From positions 62,001 through 126,000 of the forward strand of contig BPKO01000009.1 in the NCBI GenBank assembly GCA_026005175.1: a stretch of DNA of 64,000 nt, read 5' to 3'. This stretch comes from Candidatus Tectimicrobiota bacterium (GTDB lineage Bacteria; Tectomicrobia; Entotheonellia; Entotheonellales; Entotheonellaceae). A program made the position numbers and the translations under genes. Below the pieces are notes generated by a model. That model worked only from the letters and a program-made list of their open reading frames with translations, ran no database searches and was not told the origin of the DNA. The stretch's first letter is position 1. The number at the start of each line of letters is the position of its first letter. Shown here one piece after another: positions 54,805-63,455 of this stretch.

Positions 54805-55644
54805 CTAAAACATGAACGTCAGAAACAGCGCGGTGGCCACGTAGGCCACCGCCTCCATGAAGCCGGCAGCCACGTTGCGGTCTCGCGCCACCTCCTCGTC
54901 GAGCAGGCTGCCGCGCCAGCGCAGCGGGCCACCCAGCAGCAGCGTCTGCACCACCACCTGCCGCACCGGGTAAAACAGCGCCACAAACGCCAGGGCCAGG
55001 AGGAAATGAAGAAGCGACTCCCCCAGCCCCAGGTAATCCCCGGAAACGGCCCAGGCCACCACGATGCCCACCCCCACCAGCAGCCCGGCCAGGGCCAGGC
55101 CGGTGGCCAGGTTGCCGGCAGCGATCTCGCGCACGTCGTCGTAGCCGGTAAGCCAGCGAAAGACGTACGTCACGCCCAGCAGCGCCAGCTGCCCGAGGAC
55201 AAAGAAAAGCAGCAGGATCCCGAAGCCACCCCCTTCCCCGCTCAAGGCGCCGCTGTAGGTCAAGCTGGTGGCGGCGTAAACGGCGGCCACCACCACCGCG
55301 GCAGCCACGTTGCGCGCTTCTAGCTGCGGCCGCACCGGCATGCCCAAGAACACGCGGCAAGTGCCCAGGGCCACGGCGGTAAGCAGCACGATGCCCACCC
55401 CGCCGTAAAGCAGCACGTCGAGCACGTCCTGCCACAGGCCGCGGCTTGGGGCGCTGAGCAGCACGGCGATGGTCCACACCACGCCAAAGAGGTAGCCGGC
55501 CACGGCCAGGCCAATGGCGGGATTGTCGTGGTCGGTCAGCAAGTCGCGCAGGGTATGGCCGTAGAGCCACTGCAGCACCCAGCGGGCCACCGCGGTAAGA
55601 AAAAGCGCCGCCAGGATGACAAAGAGCGCCTCGAGGGGACTCAC
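54805..55644 (-). CDS. DUF350 family membrane protein, two DUF350 units (YjfL-like)
   Basis: This 279-residue inner-membrane protein has about eight hydrophobic helices arranged as two DUF350 halves (the first around 5-135, with DNPAIGLAVAGYLFGVVWTIAVLL; the second around 140-279, with REIAAGNLATGLALAGLLVGVGIVVAWAVSG). Each half carries the family's N/G-x-A-x-G-L-A-x-A-G motif. The GTG start overlaps the stop of the epoxide hydrolase gene by 4 nt. DUF350 genes recur next to YgiC/YjfC-type ligases in other bacteria, sometimes with envelope-stress genes. Confidence 0.87.
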   Translation of the reverse strand: MSPLEALFVILAALFLTAVARWVLQWLYGHTLRDLLTDHDNPAIGLAVAGYLFGVVWTIAVLLSAPSRGLWQDVLDVLLYGGVGIVLLTAVALGTCRVFLGMPVRPQLEARNVAAAVVVAAVYAATSLTYSGALSGEGGGFGILLLFFVLGQLALLGVTYVFRWLTGYDDVREIAAGNLATGLALAGLLVGVGIVVAWAVSGDYLGLGESLLHFLLALAFVALFYPVRQVVVQTLLLGGPLRWRGSLLDEEVARDRNVAAGFMEAVAYVATALFLTFMF

Positions 55645-56810
55645 GGCGGGGCCCCTCCGCTGCGCAGGGTGCGGAAAAAGGCGCGCAGGTCGGCCACCAG
55701 GGCGGCAGGCTCTTCCAGGGCGGCAAAGTGGCCGCCGGCCGGCATGGGCGTCCAGCGCTGCAGGTTGCACACCCGCGCCGCCCACTCCCGCGGGGGGCGC
55801 AGGATTTCGCGGGGAAAGGCGGCCACCGCGGTGGGCACGGCGATGCGCTCGCCGCGGCCCAGGCGCCAGGGGTGGTGGTAGAGCTGGTAGTAAAGCCAGA
55901 AGGAGCTGTTGATGCTCTGCGTTACCCAGTAAAGCATGATGGTGGTAAGCAGGGCGTCCTTGCTCACCCGGCGCTCCAGGTCGCCGCCGCAGTCGGTCCA
56001 GGCGTAGAACTTCTCGGTGATCCACGCCGCCAGGCCCACCGGCGAGTCGGTGAGGGCGTAGGCCAGCGTTTGCGGCTTGGTGCCCTGGATCCACTGGTAG
56101 CCTGCCTCTTCGCGGCGAAAGGCCTCGGCCTCTTTGAGAAACGCCGCTTCTGCCGGGGACAGGTCGGTGCGCTCGCTGGGGTGCGGGGCCACCGGCACCA
56201 TGGTGAGGTGGATGCCGAGGAGGTGCTCGGGGTAGGCATAGCCCAGCCGCGCCGCCAGAAAGGCGCCCCAGTCGCCGCCGTGGGCGGCAAAGCGCGAATA
56301 GCCCAGCACCTCTACCATCAGCCGCTGCAGCAGGGCTGCCATTTCTTCTAGATCGAGGCGGCGCTGGTGGGGGACGTGTGAAAAGGCGTAGCCTGGCAGC
56401 GAAGGCACCACCACGGAAAAGGCGTCGGCGGCGTCGCCGCCGTGGGCCGCCGGGTTGGTAAGGGGTTCGATGACGGAGAGGAACTCGTAAACCGAGCTCG
56501 GCCAGCCGTGCAGGAGAAGCAGCGGCAGCGGCGCCGGCCCCTGCCCCGGCTGGTGAATGAAGTGCAGGGTGACGTCGCCGAGCTGCACGCGGTACTGCGG
56601 GAAGCGGTTGAGCAGCCGCTCCTGGGCGCGCCAGTCGTACGTGTGTTGCCAGTAGGCCACCAGCGCTTGCAAGTAGGCCAGATTGGTGCCGTACTGCCAG
56701 CCCGAATGCGGGATCTCGTCAGGCCAGCGGGTGCGCGCCAGCCGCTGGCGCAGGTCTTCCAGCACCGCCTCGGGCACGTCGATGGTAAAAGGTTGCGGCA
56801 GCGGTGGCAT
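55641..56810 (-). CDS. Epoxide hydrolase-type alpha/beta hydrolase
   Basis: This 389-residue hydrolase has the epoxide hydrolase N-terminal domain (FTIDVPEAVLEDLRQRLARTRWP). The oxyanion motif is HGWP (101-104), the nucleophile is Asp180 in GGDWGAF and the catalytic His is about His361 in PAGGHFAALEEP. It probably opens epoxides, or acts as a juvenile-hormone-type or other ester/epoxide hydrolase. Its end overlaps the DUF350 gene start as GTGA, so it is cotranscribed with the ATP-grasp cluster, although a functional link is unclear. Confidence 0.92.
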   Translation of the reverse strand: MPPLPQPFTIDVPEAVLEDLRQRLARTRWPDEIPHSGWQYGTNLAYLQALVAYWQHTYDWRAQERLLNRFPQYRVQLGDVTLHFIHQPGQGPAPLPLLLLHGWPSSVYEFLSVIEPLTNPAAHGGDAADAFSVVVPSLPGYAFSHVPHQRRLDLEEMAALLQRLMVEVLGYSRFAAHGGDWGAFLAARLGYAYPEHLLGIHLTMVPVAPHPSERTDLSPAEAAFLKEAEAFRREEAGYQWIQGTKPQTLAYALTDSPVGLAAWITEKFYAWTDCGGDLERRVSKDALLTTIMLYWVTQSINSSFWLYYQLYHHPWRLGRGERIAVPTAVAAFPREILRPPREWAARVCNLQRWTPMPAGGHFAALEEPAALVADLRAFFRTLRSGGAPP

Positions 56811-56816
56811 GGCGGC

Positions 56817-57095
56817 TCATTCCTCGGCGGCGTCCACGGGCAGGGCCTCTTCGAGCGCTTCTGGGGTCAGCAGCTTGCGCGCCAGGAGGGCCTTTTCCAA
56901 GGACAGCAGGGCCTTCTTGAGCTCGGGGTAGAGGCCCACGGCCAGCGACACCCCCTTGCGCGTGGGGCGGTACTGGCCCTCGTCGTCGCTATAGTAAACG
57001 CGGATGTCGAGCAGCTTGTGGCCGCGGTACTCGGTTAGCGACACGCGCACCACTTCGGTGGCATTCTTCTCAAACTGGGCAATGAGCTCGTCCAT
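56817..57095 (-). CDS. PC4/p15-like single-stranded DNA-binding transcriptional cofactor
   Basis: The 92 residues match the PC4 (transcriptional coactivator p15) domain: LLDIRVYYSDDEGQYRPTRKGVSL followed by the long helix VGLYPELKKALLSLEKAL. Bacterial members dimerise and bind single-stranded DNA or bulk nucleic acid. The gene lies 6 nt upstream of the epoxide hydrolase, so it may lead that transcription unit. Confidence 0.85.
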   Translation of the reverse strand: MDELIAQFEKNATEVVRVSLTEYRGHKLLDIRVYYSDDEGQYRPTRKGVSLAVGLYPELKKALLSLEKALLARKLLTPEALEEALPVDAAEE

Positions 57096-57135
57096 AGGCT
57101 TCCTTTTTTGCGCCTTTGGGGGCGTCGCGCTTCCC

Positions 57136-58326
57136 TTACAGGCACACTTTGAGCGCCTGTTCCACGTCGGCCAGTACGTCCTCGGTGTCCTCGATGCCGG
57201 CGGCGTAGCGCACCAGGGAGTCGCTGATGCCCAGGCGCTGGCGCTCTTCTGGCGTCAGCTCGTAGTACGACATGAGGGCTGGCTGCTCCACCAGGCTTTC
57301 TACGCCGCCCAGGCTCGGCGCGATGTAGGGCAGGCGCAAGGCGTCGATAAAGGCGCTGGTCTGACGCAAGTCGCCGGCCACTTCGAAGCTGACCACGCCG
57401 CCAAAGCCGCGCATCTGGCGGCTGGCGATGGCGTGGCTGGGATGGCTTTCGAGTCCCGGGTAGTAGACGCGCCGCACTTTGGGATGGCTCTCGAGGAAGC
57501 GGGCCAGGGCCATGCCGTTGGCGTTGTGGCGCTGCATGCGCAGGGCAAACGTCTTCAGGCCGCGCAGCAGCAAGTAGGCGGTGTGGGGATCGGTAATGCC
57601 GCCGAGTACCCCTTGCGCTTCGCGCAGGGCGGCGATGAGGCTGGCGCTGCCGGCCACCACCCCGGCCAGCAGGTCGTTGTGGCCGCCCAGGTACTTGGTG
57701 GCGCTGTGCATCACCAAGTCGATGCCGTAGTCAAGGGGGTTCTGGTTGTAAGGGGTGGCAAAGGTGCTGTCGATCATGGTGCGCAGGCGGTGGCGGCGGG
57801 CGATGTCCGCCAGGCGCTCCAGGTCGACCACGTAGAGGTAGGGGTTGGTCGGCGACTCGGAAAACAGCAGCCGCGTGTTTTTCTGGATCGCTGCCTCCAA
57901 GGCGGCCATGTCCGCTGGCGGCACCACCGTCACTTCCACGCCCCAGCGCCGCAGCATCGTGTCGCAGAACTGCCGCGTGCGCCGGTAGACATCGGCGGTG
58001 ATGATCATGTGCTGGCCGGGCCGCAACATGGTGAGCAGCACCGAGGTGATGGCGCACATGCCCGAAGCCCACAGCAGCGCGTCATCGGCGTGCTCGAGCT
58101 CGGCCAGCTTGCGCTCGGCCGCCTGCACCGTGGGATTGCCGTAGCGGCCGTACTCGCCTTTTTCGATGCGCCCTTCTTTGAAGTCGATGAGCTCGGCGGT
58201 GTTGCGAAACACGTACGTTGAGGTCTGGTAAATGGGCACGGTGAGCGCGTCGCCAAGGCGCTGCCGGCGCTCGCCACCGTGCACGGCGCGGGTGCTGATC
58301 CCTTGCGGTGGTTTCCCTTGCGACAC
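57136..58326 (-). CDS. Cys/Met metabolism PLP-dependent enzyme (cystathionine gamma-synthase-like)
   Basis: This enzyme has 396 residues. The PLP lysine is Lys211 in [30 protein letters not shown] and [16 protein letters not shown] are the trans-sulfuration family blocks, and the C-terminal [17 protein letters not shown] is typical of cystathionine gamma-synthase/lyase. The GTG at 58326 has GGAGGG 7 nt upstream; the longer frame is unsupported. It may make cystathionine, homocysteine or selenocystathionine. Its position beside selD is noted, but selenium specificity is not shown. Confidence 0.93.
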   Translation of the reverse strand: MSQGKPPQGISTRAVHGGERRQRLGDALTVPIYQTSTYVFRNTAELIDFKEGRIEKGEYGRYGNPTVQAAERKLAELEHADDALLWASGMCAITSVLLTMLRPGQHMIITADVYRRTRQFCDTMLRRWGVEVTVVPPADMAALEAAIQKNTRLLFSESPTNPYLYVVDLERLADIARRHRLRTMIDSTFATPYNQNPLDYGIDLVMHSATKYLGGHNDLLAGVVAGSASLIAALREAQGVLGGITDPHTAYLLLRGLKTFALRMQRHNANGMALARFLESHPKVRRVYYPGLESHPSHAIASRQMRGFGGVVSFEVAGDLRQTSAFIDALRLPYIAPSLGGVESLVEQPALMSYYELTPEERQRLGISDSLVRYAAGIEDTEDVLADVEQALKVCL

Positions 58327-58415
58327 CAGCCAACCCTCCAAAAAGAGGCCTCTCCCCTTCCCTGGCAGTGCGGTTGTGGCGGTATTGACGTGTGCTGGAA
58401 AACACGGGGAAGCGG

Positions 58416-58431
58416 AAAAGCCCCGGCTTTT
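58416..58431. terminator. Intrinsic terminator-like hairpin between selD and the PLP enzyme gene
   Basis: AAAAGCC (58416-58422) pairs with GGCTTTT (58425-58431). It lies downstream of selD on the minus strand with a short T-run; on the plus strand a T-rich stretch follows as well, so it could act in both directions. Confidence 0.5.
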
Positions 58432-58528
58432 TAGCACTTTTTTTAAGTGGTTGCAATACGCCACAAATCAATCCACTGTCCGCTACGGCCGGACCCTCCC
58501 CGACGCCGCGGCGGCTCGAGGGCGCAGG

Positions 58529-59578
58529 CTACGGCAGCACGACGAGCTCGGCCGGCCCGGCCTCCACTTCGCCCACCACCGCTGCGGCGGAGACGCCGCG
58601 CGCCTGCAAGGTGGCCACCAGCGCCTCGGCCTGCGCCGGGGGCAAGGCGATGAGCAGCCCGCCGGAGGTTTGCGGGTCGAACAGCACCCGCACCTGCTCC
58701 GGGCTCAGGCGGGGATCGAGCTGCACGTGCCCCTGCGTGTACTCCCGGTTGCTCACGTCGCCGCGGGTGAGGTAGCCCCGCCTGGCAAAGTAGAGGGCCT
58801 CCTCGAAAACGGGGATGGCGGTGGCGCGCAGGCGCAGGCGCACGCCGCTGGCGCGGGCCATCTCCCAGGCGTGGCCGAGCAGGCCGTTGCCGGTGATGTC
58901 GGTGGCCGCATGCACCCCGTGCGCCAGCATCGCCTCGGCTGCCACGTCGTTGAGAGTCCACATGCTTTCGGCCACCCGCGCCACCAGCTCCGGGGTGCCC
59001 TTGCCGGCTTTGAAGGCGGTGGTCAGAATGCCCGTGCCCAGCGGCTTGGTGAGCACCAGCCAATCGCCAGGGCGGGCGCCGGCGTTGGTGACCACGCGCT
59101 CGGGGTGCACAATGCCCGTCACCGCCATGCCGTACTTGAGCTCTTTGTCGGTCACCGTATGGCCGCCGATGACCGCCACCCCGGCGGCGGTGGCGCGCTC
59201 CTGGCCGCCTTGCAGGATGAGGGCCAGCCCTTCGGGGTCGAGCTTTTCCGGGTAGCAGACGATGTTGAGCGCCGTGAGGGGCTTGGCCCCCATGGCGTAG
59301 ACGTCGCTCAAGGCGTTGGCCGCGGCGATGCGCCCGTAAGTATATGGGTCATCGACGATGGGGGTAAAAAAGTCCACCGTCTGCACCAGGGCGAGCTCGT
59401 CGCTGAGCCGGTAGACCCCAGCGTCGTCGGCGGTCGACGTCCCCACCAGCACACGCGGGTCGTGCTGCGGTGGCAACGAAGCCAGCGCTTGCCCCAGCAC
59501 CGCGGGGCTCATTTTCGAGGCTCAACCCGCACAGGCCACGAGGCTCGTTAGCTTCCACTGCTTGGCTTTGGCGCGCAT
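58529..59578 (-). CDS. selD: Selenide, water dikinase SelD, itself a selenoprotein (Sec19)
   Basis: SelD makes selenophosphate from selenide and ATP for selenocysteine and selenouridine synthesis. ATG 59578 has AAGGAG 5 nt upstream. The frame meets a TGA at 59524-59522 and continues to 58529, 349 residues in all, the normal SelD length. The residues around it are VACAG-U-ASKMSPAVL; Sec19 aligns with the catalytic Cys17 of E. coli SelD and Lys22 with Lys20. Downstream motifs include TADDAGVYRL, VDFFTPIVDDPYTYGRIAAANALSDVYAMG, GGHTVTD and FDPQTSGGLL. A GC hairpin follows the UGA by 13 nt. No selA, selB or selC is in the window. Confidence 0.96.
59491..59508 (-). promoter_or_regulatory. Candidate bacterial SECIS element of selD
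   Basis: GCCCC (59508-59504) pairs with GGGGC (59495-59491) around the loop GCGGUGCU on the minus strand. The loop begins 18 nt after the UGA and starts with G, meeting the bacterial SECIS rules I know. It shares GUGCU at the loop's 3' side with the UGSC gene hairpin. Confidence 0.72.
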
Positions 59579-59605
59579 AGCATCTCCTTGCGTCGGTAGC
59601 ACTTC

Positions 59606-59611
59606 ATTATA
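59606..59611 (-). promoter_or_regulatory. -10 box (TATAAT) for selD
   Basis: A perfect TATAAT on the minus strand ends 27 nt before the selD ATG, which would give a short leader containing the AAGGAG site. No convincing -35 hexamer is at 17 bp; the match is to the -10 only. Confidence 0.4.
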
Positions 59612-59664
59612 CAGTCCCCGGCGCAAAACATCACCCCTGCGGCGGGCGGGGCCGTGGCAACGCT

Positions 59665-62469
59665 TCAGGAAGAGGGCTGGCCGGCGGCGGGGCGCCGCGC
59701 GGCCAGCACGTAGCGCACCGCGTCGGCAAGTTCCTGGGCGGTAAGGGGCTTGTAGAGGAAGGCGTCGATGCCCAGTTCCCGGGCGGCCTCGGCGTCGAGG
59801 CGGTGGCTGAAGCCGGTGCACAGAATGACCGGAATATCGTGGCGCAGGCGCCGCAGCGCCTGCACCAGACGGTCGCCGGTGAGCTGCGGCATGGTCTGGT
59901 CGGTGATCACCAGGTCAAAGCGCTGCGGCGCGGCGCTAAAAGCCTCGAGGGCTTCCTGGCCGCCGGTGCAGGCAACGACCTCAAATCCCAGCCGCGTCAG
60001 GACTTTTTGCCCCCACTGCACCAGGGCCGGCTCGTCGTCAACAAAGAGGAGGCAGCCGGCCTGAGGGGAGGAGGCTTCTTGAGGGGACGCCTCTTCAGGG
60101 GGAGCGGCCAGCAGGCGGGGCAAGTAAATGGTAAACGTGGTTCCCTGCCCCGGAGCGCTGTCGACGCGGATGGCACCACCGTGGGCGGCCACGATGCCGT
60201 GGACCACCGCCAGCCCCATGCCGGTGCCTTCGCCTACCCCCTTGGTGGTGAAAAAGGGGTCGAAGATGCGCTCTTGCACGTGGGGCGGCATTCCCACCCC
60301 GGTGTCGCGCACCGTCAGGCGCACGTAGGGCCCGGGCGAGAGCTCCGGGGGGCGGGCGGTGTCGCTGGCGGTGAGTTCCACCGGGCAAGCGGCGATCTCC
60401 AGCAGGCCGCCGCGCTCGCGCATGGCGTATTCGGCATTGGCGCAGAGGTTCATCAGCACCTGGTGCAGCTGCGTGGCGTCGGCCAGCACCGTGTCTGCTT
60501 TGGTGTCGAGCTGCGTGCGCAGGGTGATGGTGGCGGGAAGAGAGGCACGCAGCAGGGAGAGGACCTCCTGCACCACCTGGTGCAGCTGCACCGGGCGGCG
60601 CTCCGGCGGCCGCTGGCGGCTAAAGGCCAGGATCTGCTGCACCAAGTCGCGGGCCCGGTAGGCGGCGGTGAGCACTTCCTGAAGGTGCGCCTGGGCGGTG
60701 CTGCTTGGGGGCAGCTCGGCCAGGGCCAGCTCCGTATAGCCGAGCATGGCTGCCAGCAGGTTGTTGAAGTCGTGGGCAATGCCGCCGGCCAGGGTGCCGA
60801 TAGCTTGCATTTTTTGTGCCTGGCGCAGCTGCGCCTCCAGCCGCTTTTGCTCCGTAATGTCGCGCTGCGTGCCCCAGGTGCGCAGCAGCTTGCCGTCCTC
60901 GACGATACCCACGATGCTGTTGACAAAGATGCGCACCTGGCCGTGGGCATCCAGCTCGTGTGACTCGGCGGCCACCAGGCGGTAGCCCGAGCGAATGAAC
61001 GCCTGCAGCATGGCCAGGTTGTCAGGGTCGTTGCGCACCAGCAGCTCGCCCAGGCGCTTGCCCACCAGCTCTTCGGCACGCTGGTAGCCGTACATGCGCG
61101 CCATGGCATCGTTGCACTCGGCCAGGTAGGCGTGGCGGTAGAAGCGCTCGATTTGCTCGGCTTCGGGCAGATCGATGGGCACCGGCGCCTCGTGCTCGAT
61201 GCGCCACACCCCTTCCGAGCTGTGGGCGATAAAGGCGCGGTAGCGTGCCTCGCTTTCCTGCAAGGCGGCAAAGAGGCGGGCATTTTCCAGGGCAATGGCT
61301 GCCTGGGCGGCAAAGAGGCTGAGAAGTTCGCGGTCTTGCTCGGTAAAGGGCTGCCCGGTGGCTTCGTTGCCCAGGGTGATTACCCCCAGCAGGCGCTGGC
61401 GGTACAGCAGCGGTTCGGCCAGCACCGCCGTGTGGCCCACCCGCGGCACCAGCTCAGGGATGGCATAAGGCGAGCGGGCGTAGTCGTTGACCAGCAGGCC
61501 GCAGCGGCGCTGCGCCACGGTGCCGGTAAGCCCCTCGCCCAGCCGGAAGCGCACCTTGCCGATCCAGCGGCCAAGGCCGTGCCAGGCCCGCGGCACCAGG
61601 GTCTGGCTGTCTTCGTCCCAGAAGGAGATGAAGCCAGAGCTGGCCGGCGCGACGAGCTCGACCACCCGCTGCACGATGAGCTGCAAGACGGTCGTTGGCT
61701 CGAGCTCGCGGGTAATTTCCAGGCTCACCGCCCGCACCGCTTCGAGCTGCTGCATGCGCTGTGCCAGGGCGGCTTCGGCCTGCTTGCGGGCGCTGATGTC
61801 GACGGCCGTCGACTGCACGGCCGGACGCCCTTCCCACCTCACCGGGCGCACGCGGTTTTCCAGCCACACCGGCGAGCCGTCCTTGCGCAGGGCCTGGAAC
61901 TCGTAGTGGGCAGGCGCCGCTTCGCCGCGCTGCCGCGCCTTGTGGTACTGGAGAAGCCGCGGGCGCTCGTGTGGCGCCACCAGGGCGAGCAGCGAGGGCA
62001 GGCGCAGGATCTCTTCGCGGGTGTAGCCCAGCATGTCGGCATAGGCCTGATTGACAAAGAGGGCTTTGTCGTCGGCATGGATGAGGATGCCTTGCACCGA
62101 GCCGGCCACCAGGTCTCGGAACTGGGCTTCGGCGGCGTGCAGCTTGGCCGTGACCTGGTGCTGCTGCAAGAGAAGGGCGGCGGTCACCCAGAGCACCAGC
62201 AGCGCCAGCAGGCGGTTGCCCAGCTCTGGCCCCAACCCCGGCGCCCCGCCGACGGCAAACCCCAGCACCACGCAGGCCGAGCAGAGCAGCGTCACGGCCA
62301 GCGTGTGCCCGCAGCGCGAAGACCACAGGGAGAGCAGCACCGGCGTCAGGTAGAGGACTTCCACGGCTATCCCGGGAGGCAGGGAGAGGTCGGCCACCAG
62401 GACGCCGCCGGTGAGGAGGAGGCTGGCGAGGATGGCGCGAAGGCCGGTCAAGTCGGCGCGGTGCGGCAT
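59665..62469 (-). CDS. Hybrid sensor histidine kinase (membrane, PAS-GAF-PAS-HisKA-HATPase-REC)
   Basis: This 934-residue kinase has four N-terminal hydrophobic segments (about 8-102), a PAS domain (about 112-230), a GAF domain (about 250-400), a second PAS (about 405-540), HisKA with phospho-acceptor His566 in [12 protein letters not shown], an HATPase domain (N-box [12 protein letters not shown]1 DTGVGMP, G2 GEGTGMGL) and a C-terminal receiver (acidic pair DD about 811-812, Asp857, Thr885, Lys907). The dimerisation block is of the NtrB-like family. ATG 62469 has GAGGAAAG upstream. It may relay to the stand-alone receiver at 8442. The signal is unknown; the GAF domain suggests a small ligand or redox cue. 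Confidence 0.95.
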   Translation of the reverse strand: MPHRADLTGLRAILASLLLTGGVLVADLSLPPGIAVEVLYLTPVLLSLWSSRCGHTLAVTLLCSACVVLGFAVGGAPGLGPELGNRLLALLVLWVTAALLLQQHQVTAKLHAAEAQFRDLVAGSVQGILIHADDKALFVNQAYADMLGYTREEILRLPSLLALVAPHERPRLLQYHKARQRGEAAPAHYEFQALRKDGSPVWLENRVRPVRWEGRPAVQSTAVDISARKQAEAALAQRMQQLEAVRAVSLEITRELEPTTVLQLIVQRVVELVAPASSGFISFWDEDSQTLVPRAWHGLGRWIGKVRFRLGEGLTGTVAQRRCGLLVNDYARSPYAIPELVPRVGHTAVLAEPLLYRQRLLGVITLGNEATGQPFTEQDRELLSLFAAQAAIALENARLFAALQESEARYRAFIAHSSEGVWRIEHEAPVPIDLPEAEQIERFYRHAYLAECNDAMARMYGYQRAEELVGKRLGELLVRNDPDNLAMLQAFIRSGYRLVAAESHELDAHGQVRIFVNSIVGIVEDGKLLRTWGTQRDITEQKRLEAQLRQAQKMQAIGTLAGGIAHDFNNLLAAMLGYTELALAELPPSSTAQAHLQEVLTAAYRARDLVQQILAFSRQRPPERRPVQLHQVVQEVLSLLRASLPATITLRTQLDTKADTVLADATQLHQVLMNLCANAEYAMRERGGLLEIAACPVELTASDTARPPELSPGPYVRLTVRDTGVGMPPHVQERIFDPFFTTKGVGEGTGMGLAVVHGIVAAHGGAIRVDSAPGQGTTFTIYLPRLLAAPPEEASPQEASSPQAGCLLFVDDEPALVQWGQKVLTRLGFEVVACTGGQEALEAFSAAPQRFDLVITDQTMPQLTGDRLVQALRRLRHDIPVILCTGFSHRLDAEAARELGIDAFLYKPLTAQELADAVRYVLAARRPAAGQPSS

Positions 62470-62553
62470 GGCGTCGTCTTTCCTCGCGGCAGAGCGACGT
62501 TTTTCCTCCCTATCGGCAGCCCCTGGCGAGAACATGAGCCCGGCGGCCCTCTC

Positions 62554-62582
62554 TTGACAATTTGCCACGGCGCTTTTACTTA
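62554..62582 (+). promoter_or_regulatory. Sigma70 promoter of the mini-DnaJ gene
   Basis: A perfect TTGACA (62554-62559), a 17-bp spacer and TACTTA (62577-62582) lie 28 nt before the ATG, with GAGGAGACGAGAG between. Confidence 0.6.
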
Positions 62583-62610
62583 ATTGAGAAGAGGAGACGA
62601 GAGCGCAGGT

Positions 62611-63246
62611 ATGGCAGAGCGAGACTACTACGCCATCCTGGGCGTGCCGCGCAGCGCCAAAGCCGAAGAAATCCGCGACGCCTTTCGCGAGCTGGCCAAA
62701 AAGTACCATCCCGATCGCGTTGGCCCCGAGGGCACGGCGTTTTTCCAGGACATCGTCCAGGCCTACGAAGTGCTCTCCGATCCCCAGAAGCGCCGCGAGT
62801 ACAATCAGCGCCTGCAGCGGGCCGAGCAACGTCGTGCCGCCCCAGCAGCCTGGCACCCTGGCCCCGAGCCGCTGATTCCCCGTTCTTCTCCCTTTTCGGC
62901 TGCTGCCTTTTCGCCGCTGGCCGAGATGCTGCGGCGATTTTGGGGCGGCGAGGCGGTGGCTCCTGACCTGCACGTCGAGATTACCCTTTCGCCAGAGGAA
63001 GCCGCGCGGGGCGGCACCCTGCCCCTGGAGGTGCCGGTGGCTGCCGTGTGCGCGGCCTGTGGTGGCAGCGGCCGGGGCTGGTACGCCCTCTGCCCGGGCT
63101 GCCACGGCCGGGGCACGCGGCCCGTGCCGCGCACCTTGCACCTGCGCGTGCCGCCGGGGGTATCGGACGGCACGGTGCTACGGCTTTCCCTGCACGGGCT
63201 CGGCGTGCCGCAGGTCCTGCGCGTCTTGTTCCGCGTTCAGGCTTAG
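62611..63246 (+). CDS. J-domain protein with shortened zinc centre (CbpA/DnaJ-like)
   Basis: This is a 211-residue co-chaperone. The J-domain occupies residues 1-70 with the HPD motif at 33-35 (KKYHPDRVG). A linker follows, then a DnaJ C-terminal-like beta region beginning PDLHVEITLSPEEAARGGTLPLEVPV, a reduced zinc-binding segment with two CxxCxGxG-type motifs (CAACGGSGRG and CPGCHGRG, where full DnaJ has four) and a final beta domain. It is far shorter than DnaJ (about 370) and lacks the second beta domain. It should stimulate DnaK; clients are unknown. It diverges from the kinase. Confidence 0.88.
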   Translation: MAERDYYAILGVPRSAKAEEIRDAFRELAKKYHPDRVGPEGTAFFQDIVQAYEVLSDPQKRREYNQRLQRAEQRRAAPAAWHPGPEPLIPRSSPFSAAAFSPLAEMLRRFWGGEAVAPDLHVEITLSPEEAARGGTLPLEVPVAAVCAACGGSGRGWYALCPGCHGRGTRPVPRTLHLRVPPGVSDGTVLRLSLHGLGVPQVLRVLFRVQA

Positions 63247-63455
63247 AGCCGCCTTCTGCCCTGGCTGCCTATCTGGGAAAGGCAACGGGAGGGGGCTTCA
63301 CGACCATGGCTAAGGAACTCCAGGTGGGCGGGGGAAGGAGCGACTGGATGCAAAGCACCTGCATGTGGCGGCATCCGTCTGGAGACCGTAGCCGACCACC
63401 GACGGCCGCAAAGCAACGCGCGGCGCCGCGCGGGGAATCGTTCGGTGAACGAGCG

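Noticed and set aside
59522-59821. Short minus-strand frame ending at the selD UGA
   Set aside because: It is the 5' part of selD plus upstream shadow, not a separate gene; the true start is ATG 59578.
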